Of a stretch of 64,000 nt of DNA, positions 50,714 through 61,265 are shown one piece after another (the stretch's first letter is position 1; the number at the start of each line of letters is the position of its first letter). The DNA is from a candidate division WOR-3 bacterium. GTDB taxonomy: Bacteria > SDB-A. The stretch is taken from contig JAFGSQ010000019.1 in assembly GCA_016934535.1 (NCBI GenBank), forward strand, positions 6,873 through 70,872, read 5' to 3'. Made by a program: the position numbers and the translations under genes. The notes under the pieces were generated by a model that saw only the letters and a list, made by a program, of their open reading frames with translations, made no database searches and had not been told where the DNA came from.

Positions 50714-53077
50714 TCAAAAGTTTGTGCCGAACTGTATATGCGGTTTCCAGTCTCCCGATGAAAAACCGTACGCGTAATCTACGCCGATTATGCCAAGCAT
50801 GGGTATATTCAGCCTGAAACCCACTCCCGCGCTTTTGTAAAAGTCGCCGAAGCTTCTCGAACCGCCGACCGAATACGGGTCCGGCCAGGTATTCCCGGCA
50901 TCTGCAAACAATGATACGTTCGCCATGTCGCCAAGATTGACGGAATACTGAGCGTTCAAAAGGATCGCCGTCGCGCCGCCCTTTACGTCTCCGTCCCTTA
51001 CAGGGCCTATTGTGTATTCGTCATATCCTCTGACGCCCCAATCTCCGATGCCGCCGAGTCTGTATAACTCATACACGGGGACATCGGCGCCTCCCGTCGA
51101 ATAAAAATCCGAAATCACTCCAGTTTTATTTCTGAACATGAGAGAAGTCGACGGCATATTGGATCCCGGCATTTTCGTAGTCACCGGAATAAAATATTTG
51201 AACTCGAACACGTGTTCCCTGAAATTGACATCTCCCTGCATGAAGCCGCCCGTTAGATTGGTGGCAAGTGAAAAATACGACCCGCGGGACGTGTTGAAAT
51301 ATTTGTCCCTTGAATCCCTGACGAAAGTCAGACCGAAACGGCTTATATACTTGAGCCCCTCCTGCGACTTCAGGTAGTCGCTCGCGCTGTCCTGATCGAA
51401 TATGTCAACTTCGACCCGCTCGATTGTGTAGGAATTGTAGATTTTGGAAAAGTTTATCCAGGGCAGTTGTCTCGCAGTGTTTATCTGGAATCCTTCTTTT
51501 CTGTATTTGTAGTTGTCCATTTCGTAAGTCGTCGCGAAAAATCTCACTCCTCCGGCCCAGTTTGTACCGAAAATCCACGGTTCGAAATAACCTATGTCAA
51601 AATTCCACATTTTTGAGTTTATATCGAATTCAAGGTCGAACGATTCACCTTTTCCGAGAAGATTGGGAACGGCGAACTTGGCGTAGGCACCCACTCCGCC
51701 GTAATGTGAATATGTCGCTCCTCCCCTTATTTCCCCGGATTTCTTTTCGAAGACCTCAATTATCAGATCCGCGTAAGCGATACTGTCGTTTGAGCTGTCG
51801 ACAGGCGATATATCGGGTATTATATTGTCGAAAAAACCCAGGTTGAAAATTTTCTGTGAAGTCAGTCTCAATCCCGAGACAGAAAAATAATCTCCGGGCA
51901 ACTGCGTTATCTCTCTTCTTATCAGTCTGTCTCTGGTCCTGTAATTTCCTATAATCTCGACGAGTCTTATCTTCACTCTCGGACCTTCCCTCAGCTGCCA
52001 TTTTATGTCAACAAAACTGTCCCTTCTCGTCTGAACAGGATTGAACTGCACGTAAATGAAGCCGCTGTCGGCGTAAATTTCGCTCATCACCCGCTGGGTT
52101 TTTTCCAATTTTACAATGTCATAAGGCTTCCCTTCGCTGTAGGATATTAATTTGCGAAGAAATTCTTCGTCGAGAAACACCTGCCCTTCGAAAGAAGTCG
52201 AACCGAAAAATTTTTCTTCGCCTTCTGTCAGATAGACGTCAATGGAGACCAGCGTCGATTCTTCGTTGAAAGTGTAGTTGAAACTGTCCACTATTGCGTC
52301 GGGAAATCCTCTGCTTTTCAGCGCTCTTTCTATTGATTCTATGTCGGAGGATTCAAAAATGTTTTGATTGAAACCGCCTTTTCTGAAAAGACCGAATCTG
52401 TAAAAACTCCGGAAACCGCTCCAGCCGTAAAAACCCCATTCTCTGTTCTGAAGTCCGGTTTTTATATTTTCGGCCTCCAATGAATAAAGCCCGTTCAGAT
52501 ATATTGATGCGATCGTGATTTTTCTTCCTTCGGCAATGTCTATAACGACCGATACCCGGTTTTTGGAATCAGGTTCGCTTGCGATCACATCTACGACGGT
52601 CCCTATGTATCCTTCCCTTCCGTAGGAATCCAGAACAAATTTCTTCCAGATCGCGATCTTTCTCGGTGTGACTGTTCTTCCTCTGAAAGGCCCCTCCGCC
52701 CAACCTCTGAGAACAGCTGTGTCTGCAGAACCGTGAGAAAGCCATTTTCTCATGTCTTCCTCGGATATTCTTCCGCACCCTCTTAATATCAGAGAATCGA
52801 GGACGGGATTTTCAGTGACATCGATGATCAGAGTCAGCTGGTCCAAGTCTTCTGTAAAAGTGTCGAGGGACACATCGCTGAATAGATCCGTGGCGTAAAG
52901 ATTTTTGATTATCATCGCAGAGACAAAGGGGGAAAATTCAGCGCCTTCCGCAAGACCGGCCATTTGAATGACCTGATCCTCGCTCGATCTGTCGTTTCCG
53001 GTGATTCTTACAGCCGAAATCGTTTTAGCCCAGACGCAGACGGGCAATAAAAGAGCCAAAAATAATAATTTTTTCAT
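50714..53077 (-). CDS. bamA: Outer-membrane protein assembly factor BamA
   Basis: A 787-residue Omp85 protein. From the ATG at 53077 a Sec signal (MKKLLFLALLLPVCVWA) is followed by about five POTRA domains (ISAVRITGNDRSSEDQVIQM; KIRLVEIIGNYRTRDRLIRRE) and a C-terminal beta-barrel with VRGYDEYTIGP (the conserved loop 6 region) and a terminal Phe (HIQFGTNF). The final aromatic residue and loop motif mark BamA. It sits between clpC and the Skp-like gene, 4 bases from the end of clpC's overlap zone. Ribosome site is weak. Confidence 0.93.
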   Translation of the reverse strand: MKKLLFLALLLPVCVWAKTISAVRITGNDRSSEDQVIQMAGLAEGAEFSPFVSAMIIKNLYATDLFSDVSLDTFTEDLDQLTLIIDVTENPVLDSLILRGCGRISEEDMRKWLSHGSADTAVLRGWAEGPFRGRTVTPRKIAIWKKFVLDSYGREGYIGTVVDVIASEPDSKNRVSVVIDIAEGRKITIASIYLNGLYSLEAENIKTGLQNREWGFYGWSGFRSFYRFGLFRKGGFNQNIFESSDIESIERALKSRGFPDAIVDSFNYTFNEESTLVSIDVYLTEGEEKFFGSTSFEGQVFLDEEFLRKLISYSEGKPYDIVKLEKTQRVMSEIYADSGFIYVQFNPVQTRRDSFVDIKWQLREGPRVKIRLVEIIGNYRTRDRLIRREITQLPGDYFSVSGLRLTSQKIFNLGFFDNIIPDISPVDSSNDSIAYADLIIEVFEKKSGEIRGGATYSHYGGVGAYAKFAVPNLLGKGESFDLEFDINSKMWNFDIGYFEPWIFGTNWAGGVRFFATTYEMDNYKYRKEGFQINTARQLPWINFSKIYNSYTIERVEVDIFDQDSASDYLKSQEGLKYISRFGLTFVRDSRDKYFNTSRGSYFSLATNLTGGFMQGDVNFREHVFEFKYFIPVTTKMPGSNMPSTSLMFRNKTGVISDFYSTGGADVPVYELYRLGGIGDWGVRGYDEYTIGPVRDGDVKGGATAILLNAQYSVNLGDMANVSLFADAGNTWPDPYSVGGSRSFGDFYKSAGVGFRLNIPMLGIIGVDYAYGFSSGDWKPHIQFGTNF

Positions 53078-53121
53078 TTTTGTTTTCGCACCCCTGACAT
53101 GAATTGTTTCTTCCGGGCAGC

Positions 53122-55683
53122 TCACCCGCCGGCGGAACTCTCTCCCGGCATTCCTGCCAAATCTTCGGTTTTTTCAACTGGTATATTGAGCATGCACTTA
53201 ACGTCTTTTACTACAAATCTCAATTCTTTACCGGACCTCTCTATTACAACTACATCGTTGACCTTTACCGAACCCTGCAGAAATTCCTCGACAAGAGGGT
53301 CTTCGACGTATCTCCTGAACGCCCTCCTCAAAGGCCGGGCTCCGAAGGAAGGGTCGTATCCTTCTTCGACGAGAAGTTCTTTGGCGCTTTCAGAAAGCTC
53401 AATTCCGATTTCTTTTTCCTTCACCCTCTCTTTGACCTCTTCGAACACGAGTTCTATTATCTTTTTCATGTCTTCTCTCGTAAGTCTTCTGAATACGACC
53501 ACTTCGTCAATTCTGTTTATGATTTCCGGATTTATTATTCTTTTAAGCTCCGAGAGAATGTTTTCTTTCATTTTATCGTAATCAATATTTTCCGGTGTAG
53601 AACCGAATCCCATCGGTTTCGAACGGGTTATGTCTTTTGTGCCAATGTTCGAAGTCATTATTATCACACTGTGCCTGAAACTTATTTTTCTGCCGAGGCT
53701 GTCGGTGATTTCGCCTTCTTCCAAAAGCTGAAGCAATATGTTCAGGACGTCGATGTGGGCTTTTTCAATCTCATCAAAAAGAACGACCGAATAAGGTTTG
53801 ACGCGGATTTCTTCAATCACGGGATTTTGTTCGCCGTATCCTATGTAACCGGGCGGAGAGCCGATGAGTCTTGACACGGAATACTTTTCCATGTATTCGC
53901 TCATGTCAATCCTTATGAGGTTGCTCTTGCTTCCGAAAAGGATTTCAGCCAGGGATCTCGCCAGTTCCGTTTTACCCACGCCCGTAGGTCCGAGAAAAAG
54001 AAACGATCCAAGAGGTCTTTTTGGGTCTTTTAAACCCATCCTTCCCCTTCTGATCGCTCTGCTGACTGCTTTGATTGCTTCAGTCTGGCTTATGACTTTG
54101 GCCGCAAGCAAATCTTCGAGATTGACGAGTTTGTCGTGTTCTTTTTCCTGAAGCCTCTGAATGGGTACATTCGTCCACATGCTGACCACTTCCCTGACAT
54201 CTTCTTCGGTCACTACCGGAGTGACCTTGTCAGACATCTTGAGCCATTCTTTCTGCTTGGTGTCAATCTCTGCTCTTATTTTGGCTTCCTTGTCCCTGAA
54301 TTCCGCGGCTTTTTCGTATTGCTGATCCGATACGGCTTTTATCTTGACTTCGAGGATATTTTTAAGCCGTATTTCGTCTTCCACAAGATCAGGATACGGG
54401 GGCACGGAGGATAATTTGACTCTGGCTCCGGTTTCATCGATGACGTCTATTGCTTTATCGGGAAGCTGTCTGTCCGTTATGTATCTGTCGGCGAGGATAG
54501 CCGCTGCTTTTAGAGCGCTGTCTTCGTAACTGACACCGTGATGCTCTTCGTATTTTTCCCTGAGACCTTTAAGTATGTTTATTGCTTCTGAAATCCCCGG
54601 GGATTCAACAAGTATCGGTTGAAATCTTCTCTTCAGAGAACCGTCTTTTTCAATGTGTCTGTGATATTCAGCCACGGTCGTGGCTCCAATGCATTTAATT
54701 TCACCTCTCGCCAGAGAAGGTTTCAGAATGTGGGAGGCGTCGAGGGAACCTTCCGCTGAACCCGCCCCAACAATCGTGTGCAGTTCGTCAATAAAAAGAA
54801 CTATGTCATCCCTGTTCTTTATAGTTTCAATTATTGATTTCATCCTGCTTTCGAACTGACCTCTGTATTTCGTTCCGGCTACAACCGAAGCGAGATTGAG
54901 CTGATAAAACTTTTTACCTATGAGAGAAGGAGGAACGTGTCCCTGAACTACTTTTTGCGCGAGACCTTCGACAATGGCTGTTTTTCCGACACCGGCTTCT
55001 CCTATCAGCACCGGATTGTTTTTCCTTCTTCTGGAAAGGACTTGTATGACTCTTTCGATTTCTTTGTCTCTGCCGATTATCGGATCAAGCTTTCCTTCTT
55101 CCGCGAGACTCGTAAGATCTCTGCAGAAATCTTCGAGTGCGAACTTATCTTCTTCCTCGTCGTCGATGTTTTCGCGGGAGCGTCCAATCTTCCTCTTGTC
55201 CTCTTCTTTCACGGAAAAATCACTCTCTTCTATGAGGTTCTGCAGTCCTGCACTGAATTGGACATAAGTAATATCAAGGCTTTTCATCACTTCTCCGGCC
55301 GCAGAATGTATGTTGTCGAGAACGGACAGCACAAGGTGTTCTGTGCCGATGAACATGTGTGAAAGCTCTTCCGCTTTTTTCATGGAACCCTGAATCACGC
55401 TCTCGACCTCTATTGTCGGGACGGGATCTTTGAAATTCGGCGGATATCTCGGAGTCTCTCTGTATAAATCATTTTTGTAGATTCTTGCGGCAATTATCTT
55501 TTTCATCAGTGAAATATCAACGCCGAGTTTTTGAAATATCTTTACTGCAAAGCAGTTCGTCTCTGTCAAAATCGCGTAGAGAATATCCAGTGTCGTGTAA
55601 TAGCCTCTCTTGTGAAGCTTCGAATTCTTCTGCGCAGACATAATTATTTTTCTGTATCTCAATGTAAAATTTTCGCTGTTCAT
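53122..55683 (-). CDS. clpC: ClpC-type AAA+ unfoldase
   Basis: An 853-residue double-ATPase Clp subunit: N-domain (two repeats; [35 protein letters not shown]), D1 with [14 protein letters not shown], a UVR motif in the middle region ([20 protein letters not shown]), D2 with [16 protein letters not shown] and the C-terminal [11 protein letters not shown]. No clpP is in the window. It is coupled by four bases to the upstream mcsB gene, as in Firmicutes, where McsB marks proteins with phosphoarginine for ClpC-ClpP. Confidence 0.94.
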   Translation of the reverse strand: MNSENFTLRYRKIIMSAQKNSKLHKRGYYTTLDILYAILTETNCFAVKIFQKLGVDISLMKKIIAARIYKNDLYRETPRYPPNFKDPVPTIEVESVIQGSMKKAEELSHMFIGTEHLVLSVLDNIHSAAGEVMKSLDITYVQFSAGLQNLIEESDFSVKEEDKRKIGRSRENIDDEEEDKFALEDFCRDLTSLAEEGKLDPIIGRDKEIERVIQVLSRRRKNNPVLIGEAGVGKTAIVEGLAQKVVQGHVPPSLIGKKFYQLNLASVVAGTKYRGQFESRMKSIIETIKNRDDIVLFIDELHTIVGAGSAEGSLDASHILKPSLARGEIKCIGATTVAEYHRHIEKDGSLKRRFQPILVESPGISEAINILKGLREKYEEHHGVSYEDSALKAAAILADRYITDRQLPDKAIDVIDETGARVKLSSVPPYPDLVEDEIRLKNILEVKIKAVSDQQYEKAAEFRDKEAKIRAEIDTKQKEWLKMSDKVTPVVTEEDVREVVSMWTNVPIQRLQEKEHDKLVNLEDLLAAKVISQTEAIKAVSRAIRRGRMGLKDPKRPLGSFLFLGPTGVGKTELARSLAEILFGSKSNLIRIDMSEYMEKYSVSRLIGSPPGYIGYGEQNPVIEEIRVKPYSVVLFDEIEKAHIDVLNILLQLLEEGEITDSLGRKISFRHSVIIMTSNIGTKDITRSKPMGFGSTPENIDYDKMKENILSELKRIINPEIINRIDEVVVFRRLTREDMKKIIELVFEEVKERVKEKEIGIELSESAKELLVEEGYDPSFGARPLRRAFRRYVEDPLVEEFLQGSVKVNDVVVIERSGKELRFVVKDVKCMLNIPVEKTEDLAGMPGESSAGG

Positions 55684-56723
55684 GCCTTTCTCGCAGTCAT
55701 TTCGACAAACATCGCCAGACTGAGATCTTCCCCTCCTTCTGTTTGCTCAATTATAGCATCTCTGTGTCCTCTTCTCAAAATAAAGAAGAGATCCGAAACC
55801 GTCTCTTCGGAATACCTTTCTTCCAATCCCAAATCGAATCCGAGCCTGAGGACAGAAGCCGCGTTTGCGTATTCCGAGAATTTCAAAGAGCTGACTTTCT
55901 TCTCTCCGAAAATCTCAAATCCGCTTTTTAAATAGTTTTCAACGGCTTTTTTATTGTACATTACAAAATATTCCCGCGCAAACAATTCATTTTCGGCAAA
56001 ACAGTCAGAGAAATAATCAACTTCGTCCATTGCCTTTGATTCTTTTTCAGATGTTTTCTGATTCGATATCTGACAGAATGAACCGGCTGTTTTCGTCCCT
56101 TCTCCGAAAATGCCTCTCAAAGCCAATCCGCATGCTTTTGCCGCACGGACTATTTTTTTTTCATTTCCCGACAAAAACACGCACGGAGCGTGAAAAAGGT
56201 TAGAGTACCTCATTCCTGTTCCTCTGTTCGTAGGGCAGGCTGTCTCGAAATCGCCTTCAGCCGTTCTGGCAAAAGGAAATGCACTTTCAATTTCACCGCT
56301 AAGTGAAAGAGCTTCTGAAAGACAGGACTGGCCTTTTCCGGGGACTGAAATGATCTGTATTCTGACATCGTCTTCGTCGTTGACGAGGATTGATGTCTTT
56401 TCATCAGGGCTGACAAAAAGACATAGTCCGAAAGACGGGGAGGAATTCAGAAGATGCCTTTCGGCAAGTATCCTGCAGTGAGACTCGCTCGCTTCCCAAA
56501 GATTAATTCTTATGAAGTCTCTTCCGGAAACTGCTTTTTCAACTATTCCGGCTATCTCTTGCGCATCCTTTTTTTTGACGTCAAAATTTCGAGCCAGCCT
56601 GACTCTTGTGCTGAATACGACTTTTCTGTAATCGGCTCTGAACCATGAAGGCGCTTTTTGCCTGATCCTTTCGACGAAACTCAAAGCGTTTTCAGTGTTA
56701 TTTTTTCGAGTCGTAAATGTCAA
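55680..56723 (-). CDS. mcsB: Protein arginine kinase McsB
   Basis: A roughly 347-residue phosphagen-kinase-fold protein with VVFSTRVRLARN, ILVNDEDDVRIQ, the Cys-containing CPTNRGTGMRYS and [10 protein letters not shown]-like C-terminus. These are McsB signatures. In Firmicutes the acidic loop is usually NEEDHLR; here the His is replaced by Asp, while the catalytic Glu is kept. McsB needs McsA there; no mcsA gene is seen. Translation seems to start at the TTG at 56723, right after the lolD stop, but an internal TTG start is also possible since no clear ribosome site is found. Confidence 0.88.
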   Translation of the reverse strand: MTFTTRKNNTENALSFVERIRQKAPSWFRADYRKVVFSTRVRLARNFDVKKKDAQEIAGIVEKAVSGRDFIRINLWEASESHCRILAERHLLNSSPSFGLCLFVSPDEKTSILVNDEDDVRIQIISVPGKGQSCLSEALSLSGEIESAFPFARTAEGDFETACPTNRGTGMRYSNLFHAPCVFLSGNEKKIVRAAKACGLALRGIFGEGTKTAGSFCQISNQKTSEKESKAMDEVDYFSDCFAENELFAREYFVMYNKKAVENYLKSGFEIFGEKKVSSLKFSEYANAASVLRLGFDLGLEERYSEETVSDLFFILRRGHRDAIIEQTEGGEDLSLAMFVEMTARKA

Positions 56724-57398
56724 TTATACCAGAATCCCCTGATTCAATCGCAGAATACGGTCGCACAGAGCGCTTATACCGGGGTTGTGAGTGACGACTA
56801 TGACTCCGCAATTGTTATTCCGCGCAAGCTTCAAAAAGACGGAAAGAACAATCCGGGCCGTTTTGCCGTCGAGATTTCCCGTTGGCTCATCGGCGAGAAT
56901 TACTTTCGGATAGTTGGCCACCGCCCTTGCTATGGCTACCCTCTGTTTTTCGCCCCCCGAAAGCTGGGAAGGGTGATGGGCAATACGCTCGGACAAGCCC
57001 ACGTCATCCAGTATTTCTTTTGCTCTTTCTTTGGACTTGTTTTTTTTCATACCGGCGACTAGCATAGGCAACATTACATTTTCCAGAGCGCTCAGCTCGG
57101 ATATGAGGTTGTGAAACTGAAAGACAAATCCGATTGTGCTGTTTCTCAATTTTGAGAGCTCGTGGTCTCTGTGTTCGCGGATGTTTTTTCCGTTCAGATA
57201 AAGATTTCCGGAGGTCGGTTTTTCAAGAGTTCCGAGTATGTGAAGAAATGTCGTTTTGCCGCTCCCGGACGGACCTTCTATTGCAGCGATCTCTCCGCCT
57301 TCAAGAGTGAAATCAATACCTCCCAGGACTTTTATCGTGTCCGTTCCGCTTTCAAAGTTTTTTACTATGCTCTCGGCTCTTATAATGACTTCATTCAT
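56724..57398 (-). CDS. lolD: LolD-type lipoprotein-releasing ABC ATPase
   Basis: A 224-residue ABC ATPase: Walker A GPSGSGKT (residues 42-49), Q-loop QFHNL, signature LSGGEKQRVAIARA, Walker B VILADEPTGNLD and the H-loop VVTHN. The ATG at 57398 is chosen over a longer frame to 57500 that lies in the permease gene. Its partner permease is immediately upstream. LolCDE releases lipoproteins from the inner membrane; the several lipoproteins in this window need such a step. MacB-type transport is an alternative, but context favours Lol. Confidence 0.9.
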   Translation of the reverse strand: MNEVIIRAESIVKNFESGTDTIKVLGGIDFTLEGGEIAAIEGPSGSGKTTFLHILGTLEKPTSGNLYLNGKNIREHRDHELSKLRNSTIGFVFQFHNLISELSALENVMLPMLVAGMKKNKSKERAKEILDDVGLSERIAHHPSQLSGGEKQRVAIARAVANYPKVILADEPTGNLDGKTARIVLSVFLKLARNNNCGVIVVTHNPGISALCDRILRLNQGILV

Positions 57399-58632
57399 AA
57401 CGCAAAGCCTCCACGGGCAACAGCCTAGAAGCCCTGTAAGCCGGATATATGGCCGAAATAAACGATATTCCAAGAGAACAAAGAGATATGACCACAACAT
57501 CGATAGGGTTTACTGTTATAGGAAGAGAGGATATCACATAAACGTCGGTGTCTATAGGAAACTCGTATCTGCCAAGAGCAAAGCAAATGGCAAGGCCGAC
57601 GAGAATTCCCAGAGCCGTCCCTACAAAACCCATGATGGTCCCCTGAAGGACGAATATTCTCATGACGTCAAAGCGCGTCAGACCTATGGACCTCAATATT
57701 CCTATTTCACGGGTCTTCTGAATCACTATCATTATCAAAGTGGAAACTATGTTGAACGCGGCCACAATTATTATCATAAAAAGGATCAGCGTCATTGCAG
57801 TCTTTTCGAGTTTTAATGCGGCGAAAAGATTCTTGTTCAATACAAGCCAATCCTGAACGGAATAAGAAAAACCGAGTTTGTCCTGCAATCTTTTCGATAT
57901 TCTTCTGACTTCCATCATATCCTTAACTGCAATTTGAAATCCGGTCACTTTTCCTTCAAGTTTGACAATTTTCTGAGCGTCTTCGAGCCTAACAAAAATC
58001 CACGAACTGTTGTATTCGTAAAGGCCCGCGTCTATTACACCGACGACTTCACCCTTGTATATCTTTGGAACAGGTCCCACGGGGGTTATCGTGCTCGAAA
58101 GCACGGAAAAGATTTCAATTACGTCTCCCGTTTCCACCTCGAGATTTTCTGCGAGCATGTTTCCAATAACTACCGGAATGACGTTCTCATTGACGGGATC
58201 CACCAAAAAAGCACCTTCAATTATTTTCTCTTCTATGTCGCTGACTTGTCTTCCTGAAGCCATGTCGTATCCCCTGAGAAGGACACCGTCGATGGCATTC
58301 TTTTTCCTTATCATCACCTTCGAAATGACGAATGGAGAGATACCGGTTATCTCTTTCGTCAGGATATCGTCGGAAGCTATCGCGGCGTTGATTTCTTTAA
58401 GGCTGGTATCGGGAGAGCTGATTCCCTGAGTGACAATTATGTGAGCGTTGACACCGACAATTTTCTTTTTTATGTCTGTGTGGAGACCGTTCATAACCGA
58501 CACGACGGCTATCAGCGTCGCCACCCCGACCATGACCCCTCCTATTGACAAGATCGTTATGAAAAGCTGAAATTTATTGGTTTTCGGCGGTTTCAGATAT
58601 CTTTTAGCGAGCATCGAATGATAGCGCGTCAT
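57391..58632 (-). CDS. lolC: LolC/LolE-family lipoprotein-releasing permease
   Basis: A 413-residue permease with the LolC/E layout: N-terminal helix (FQLFITILSIGGVMVGVATLIAVVSVMNG, about 22-50), a large periplasmic MacB_PCD-type domain, and three C-terminal helices (TLILFMIIIVAAFNIVSTL; GFVGTALGILVGLAICF; VVVISLCSLGISFISAIYPA). Only one permease gene is present, so the complex may be a homodimer. It overlaps lolD by 8 bases and lysS by 4. Confidence 0.9.
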   Translation of the reverse strand: MTRYHSMLAKRYLKPPKTNKFQLFITILSIGGVMVGVATLIAVVSVMNGLHTDIKKKIVGVNAHIIVTQGISSPDTSLKEINAAIASDDILTKEITGISPFVISKVMIRKKNAIDGVLLRGYDMASGRQVSDIEEKIIEGAFLVDPVNENVIPVVIGNMLAENLEVETGDVIEIFSVLSSTITPVGPVPKIYKGEVVGVIDAGLYEYNSSWIFVRLEDAQKIVKLEGKVTGFQIAVKDMMEVRRISKRLQDKLGFSYSVQDWLVLNKNLFAALKLEKTAMTLILFMIIIVAAFNIVSTLIMIVIQKTREIGILRSIGLTRFDVMRIFVLQGTIMGFVGTALGILVGLAICFALGRYEFPIDTDVYVISSLPITVNPIDVVVISLCSLGISFISAIYPAYRASRLLPVEALRYE

Positions 58633-60101
58633 ATTTCCTCATTAGTCTTCTGAACGGGCTTCAGCTGAGGGAAAGTGATTACCTCCCTTATGTTTTCAGA
58701 AGAGGTGAAAAGCATCGCCAATCTGTCTATTCCGAGTCCGAGCCCTCCGGCCGGCGGCATTCCGTAAGACATCGCAAGAAGAAAATCCTCATCGACCGGT
58801 TCGTATTCTTTTTCACCCTGCTTTCTGAGTTCGTTCTGGTATTCGAGCCTCTTTCTCTGCTCAACAGGATCGTTTAGTTCGGAAAAACTGTTCCCGAGTT
58901 CCATGCCGAGTACGATCGGTTCGAATCTTTCGACGAGAAGCGGATTTTTCCTGTGAGTCTTTGCAAGGGGAGATATTTCGAGAGGATGGTCCATGACGAA
59001 CGAAGGTTCAATGAGGTTTGGCTGGACGAGAGCCGAGAAAAGGGCATCGACTATCTTGCCTCTGTGGTTTTTTTTGTCAATCTCGATGTTCTTTCTGCGG
59101 CAGAAGTCCAAGAGCGCTTCTTTGGAGAGGTTTTTCATGTCCTCTCCGGTCGCTTCTTCGAGGGAATCCCAGTAATCCAATCTTTTCCAGGATTTCGAAA
59201 AATCAATTTCTCTCTCTCCTGTTATCAGGACAGGTGTTCCGAACAGTTCGATACAAACCTCGCGGAATATGGCTTCCGTAAGGTCCATCATCGCGAAATA
59301 ATCCACGTATGACCAGTAGATTTCGACCTGAGTGAATTCGGGATTGTGATCCTTGTCCACTCCTTCGTTCCTGAAATCCTTGGCGAACTCGTAAACTCTC
59401 TCAAATCCTCCTATGAGAAGTCTTTTAAGATAAAGCTCGTTGGAAACCCTGAGATAAAAATCAGTTCCCAGAGAATTATATCTTGTCACGAAAGGTTCGG
59501 CGAACGCCCCTCCGTAAACCGGCTGGAGAACAGGAGTTTCCACTTCGAGAAATCCGAGCGAATCGAGTTTTTTTCTTATGGTTTTCACAATTCTGCTTCT
59601 CGCTTTGATTTTTTCCCTCGTTCCGGGAGTCGATATAAAATCGAGGTATCTCTGTCTGTATCTCGTCTCCGGGTCTTTCAGACCGTGAAATTTTTCGGGC
59701 AGGTTCATGAGCGATTTTGATAAAAACAGCCAATTCGAAACCCTCAGAGTTTTTTCTCCTGTTTTGGTTTTCATGAGAGTACCGCCGACTCCTATAAAAT
59801 CTCCGACGTCGGTTTTTTTAAAGCCTTCAAAGCTCTCTTCTCCGAGCGCGTCGAGTTGTAAATAAAGCTGAATAGAGCCGGTGGAGTCGGCGATGTTTGA
59901 GAAAACACTTTTGCCGTGACCTCTTATGGACATCAATCTCCCGGCAATGGAGATTTTCACGCTGTTTTCCGCAATTGCATCGAATTCCTCGAGTAATATT
60001 TTCACGTCGTGGCTTTTTTCGAATGAGTACGGATAAGGATTTATGCCCGACTTGATGAGTTCTTCTCTTTTTGTCTTTCTTATTTCATATTCACTGCTCA
60101 C
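58629..60101 (-). CDS. lysS: Lysyl-tRNA synthetase, class II
   Basis: A 490-residue class II synthetase with an OB-fold anticodon-binding domain (SIAGRLMSIRGHGKSVF), RYRQRYLDFI, motif 2 FRNEGVDKDHNPEFTQVE and motif 3 GLGIDRLAMLFT. It charges tRNA-Lys. It overlaps prfB and lolC by four bases each, so it is translated within the envelope operon. Confidence 0.96.
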   Translation of the reverse strand: MSSEYEIRKTKREELIKSGINPYPYSFEKSHDVKILLEEFDAIAENSVKISIAGRLMSIRGHGKSVFSNIADSTGSIQLYLQLDALGEESFEGFKKTDVGDFIGVGGTLMKTKTGEKTLRVSNWLFLSKSLMNLPEKFHGLKDPETRYRQRYLDFISTPGTREKIKARSRIVKTIRKKLDSLGFLEVETPVLQPVYGGAFAEPFVTRYNSLGTDFYLRVSNELYLKRLLIGGFERVYEFAKDFRNEGVDKDHNPEFTQVEIYWSYVDYFAMMDLTEAIFREVCIELFGTPVLITGEREIDFSKSWKRLDYWDSLEEATGEDMKNLSKEALLDFCRRKNIEIDKKNHRGKIVDALFSALVQPNLIEPSFVMDHPLEISPLAKTHRKNPLLVERFEPIVLGMELGNSFSELNDPVEQRKRLEYQNELRKQGEKEYEPVDEDFLLAMSYGMPPAGGLGLGIDRLAMLFTSSENIREVITFPQLKPVQKTNEEI

Positions 60102-61211
60102 TTTTTTTCTCCTGAAATATTTTTTTCTCCTGAATAAAGCAAATAGCTCCTTATGAAAGCGTCGATCTCGCCTTCCATGACTTTCTGCACGTCCGATGTC
60201 TCGTGTCCCGTTCTGTGATCCTTCACCTGAGTGTAAGGAGTGAAAACATAGCTTCTGATTTGATGACCCCAGGCTATGTCGGTCTTCTGGTTTTCCAGCA
60301 CCGATTTTTTCTTCTGTTCTTCCTCCAGCATTTTCTGATATATCCTGGATTTTAAAATTTTCATCGCGTTTTGTCTGTTGAGTATCTGGCTTCTCTCGCT
60401 TTGGGACTGGACAATTATTCCTGTCGGGACGTGCGTTATCCTGACTGCCGTGCTGACTTTATTTACGTTCTGTCCTCCGGGGCCGGAGCTTCTGAAAAAA
60501 TCGAGTTTTAAGTCTTTCTCGACTATCTCGACTTCAATTTTGTCGTCGACAAGCGGATAAACGAAAACGGAAACGAAAGAAGTGTGTCGTCTGTGGTTCG
60601 CGTCAAAAGGGGATATCCTTACAAGTCTGTGAATTCCCCTCTCGCATTTAATGAATCCGTATGCACTTTCGTGATCTATTTCTATGGTCACGTCTTTTAT
60701 ACCCGCTTCTTCACCTTCTTGAATATCAACTATTTTGTATTTCCACTCATGTCTTTCCAGATATTTGATGTACATTTTCATAAGCAAACCCGCCCAGTCG
60801 CACGACTCTGTGCCTCCGGCTCCAGGATGGACGGTCAGTATGGCTCCGAGCTGGTCTTCTTCGCCGTTCAGCGCGTTTTCCATTTCAATTTCGCTTATCT
60901 CATCTTCCGCCTTCCCGATCTCCAGGGAAATCTCGTCAAGATCTTCATCCGAAACAGATTCGGTGAGTTCCAGGAGAGTTTCGAGATCGACGGTCACTTT
61001 TTCGAACCTGCCGACTACTTTTTCATCAGAGTTCAGTTTTTTCGACAATTCTCTCGCGTTATGAAGATCGTTCCAGACGCCCGGTTCCAGAAGCTTTTTC
61101 TGGACTTCTGTTATGTTCTCCTTCCTCCTGGAGATATCAAAGAAACCTCCCGAGTTCTTCTTTCTTTTTGTTCAGCGAATTTATTGTCTCTTTTATTTCT
61201 TTTCTGGTCAT
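60098..61211 (-). CDS. prfB: Peptide chain release factor 2, with +1 frameshift
   Basis: RF2 ends translation at UGA and UAA. The main frame carries HPGAGGTESCDWAGLL, the stop-codon-reading SPF (ISPFDANHRR) and the catalytic GGQ (SGPGGQNVNK). The frame starting at TTG 61048 lacks an N-terminus; upstream, an ATG at 61211 with AGGAGAAA opens a 24-codon frame that ends at TGA, 61137-61139, after CTT. Shifting +1 there joins it to the main frame and gives about 370 residues, the usual RF2 length. This is the autoregulatory frameshift of prfB. Confidence 0.95.
61137..61151 (-). promoter_or_regulatory. prfB: prfB programmed +1 frameshift site
   Basis: Read on the minus strand: GGGAGG (61146-61151), TTT, then CTT-TGA (61142-61137). 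The internal Shine-Dalgarno-like GGGAGG lies 3 bases before CTT, and the in-frame TGA is read through by slipping one base to GAT. The layout is that of the known RF2 autoregulation site. Confidence 0.93.
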
Positions 61212-61265
61212 TATTTCTCCTGATAGTAAATGGTTTTTTATTTAGGAAGATGTTATTATTACAAA

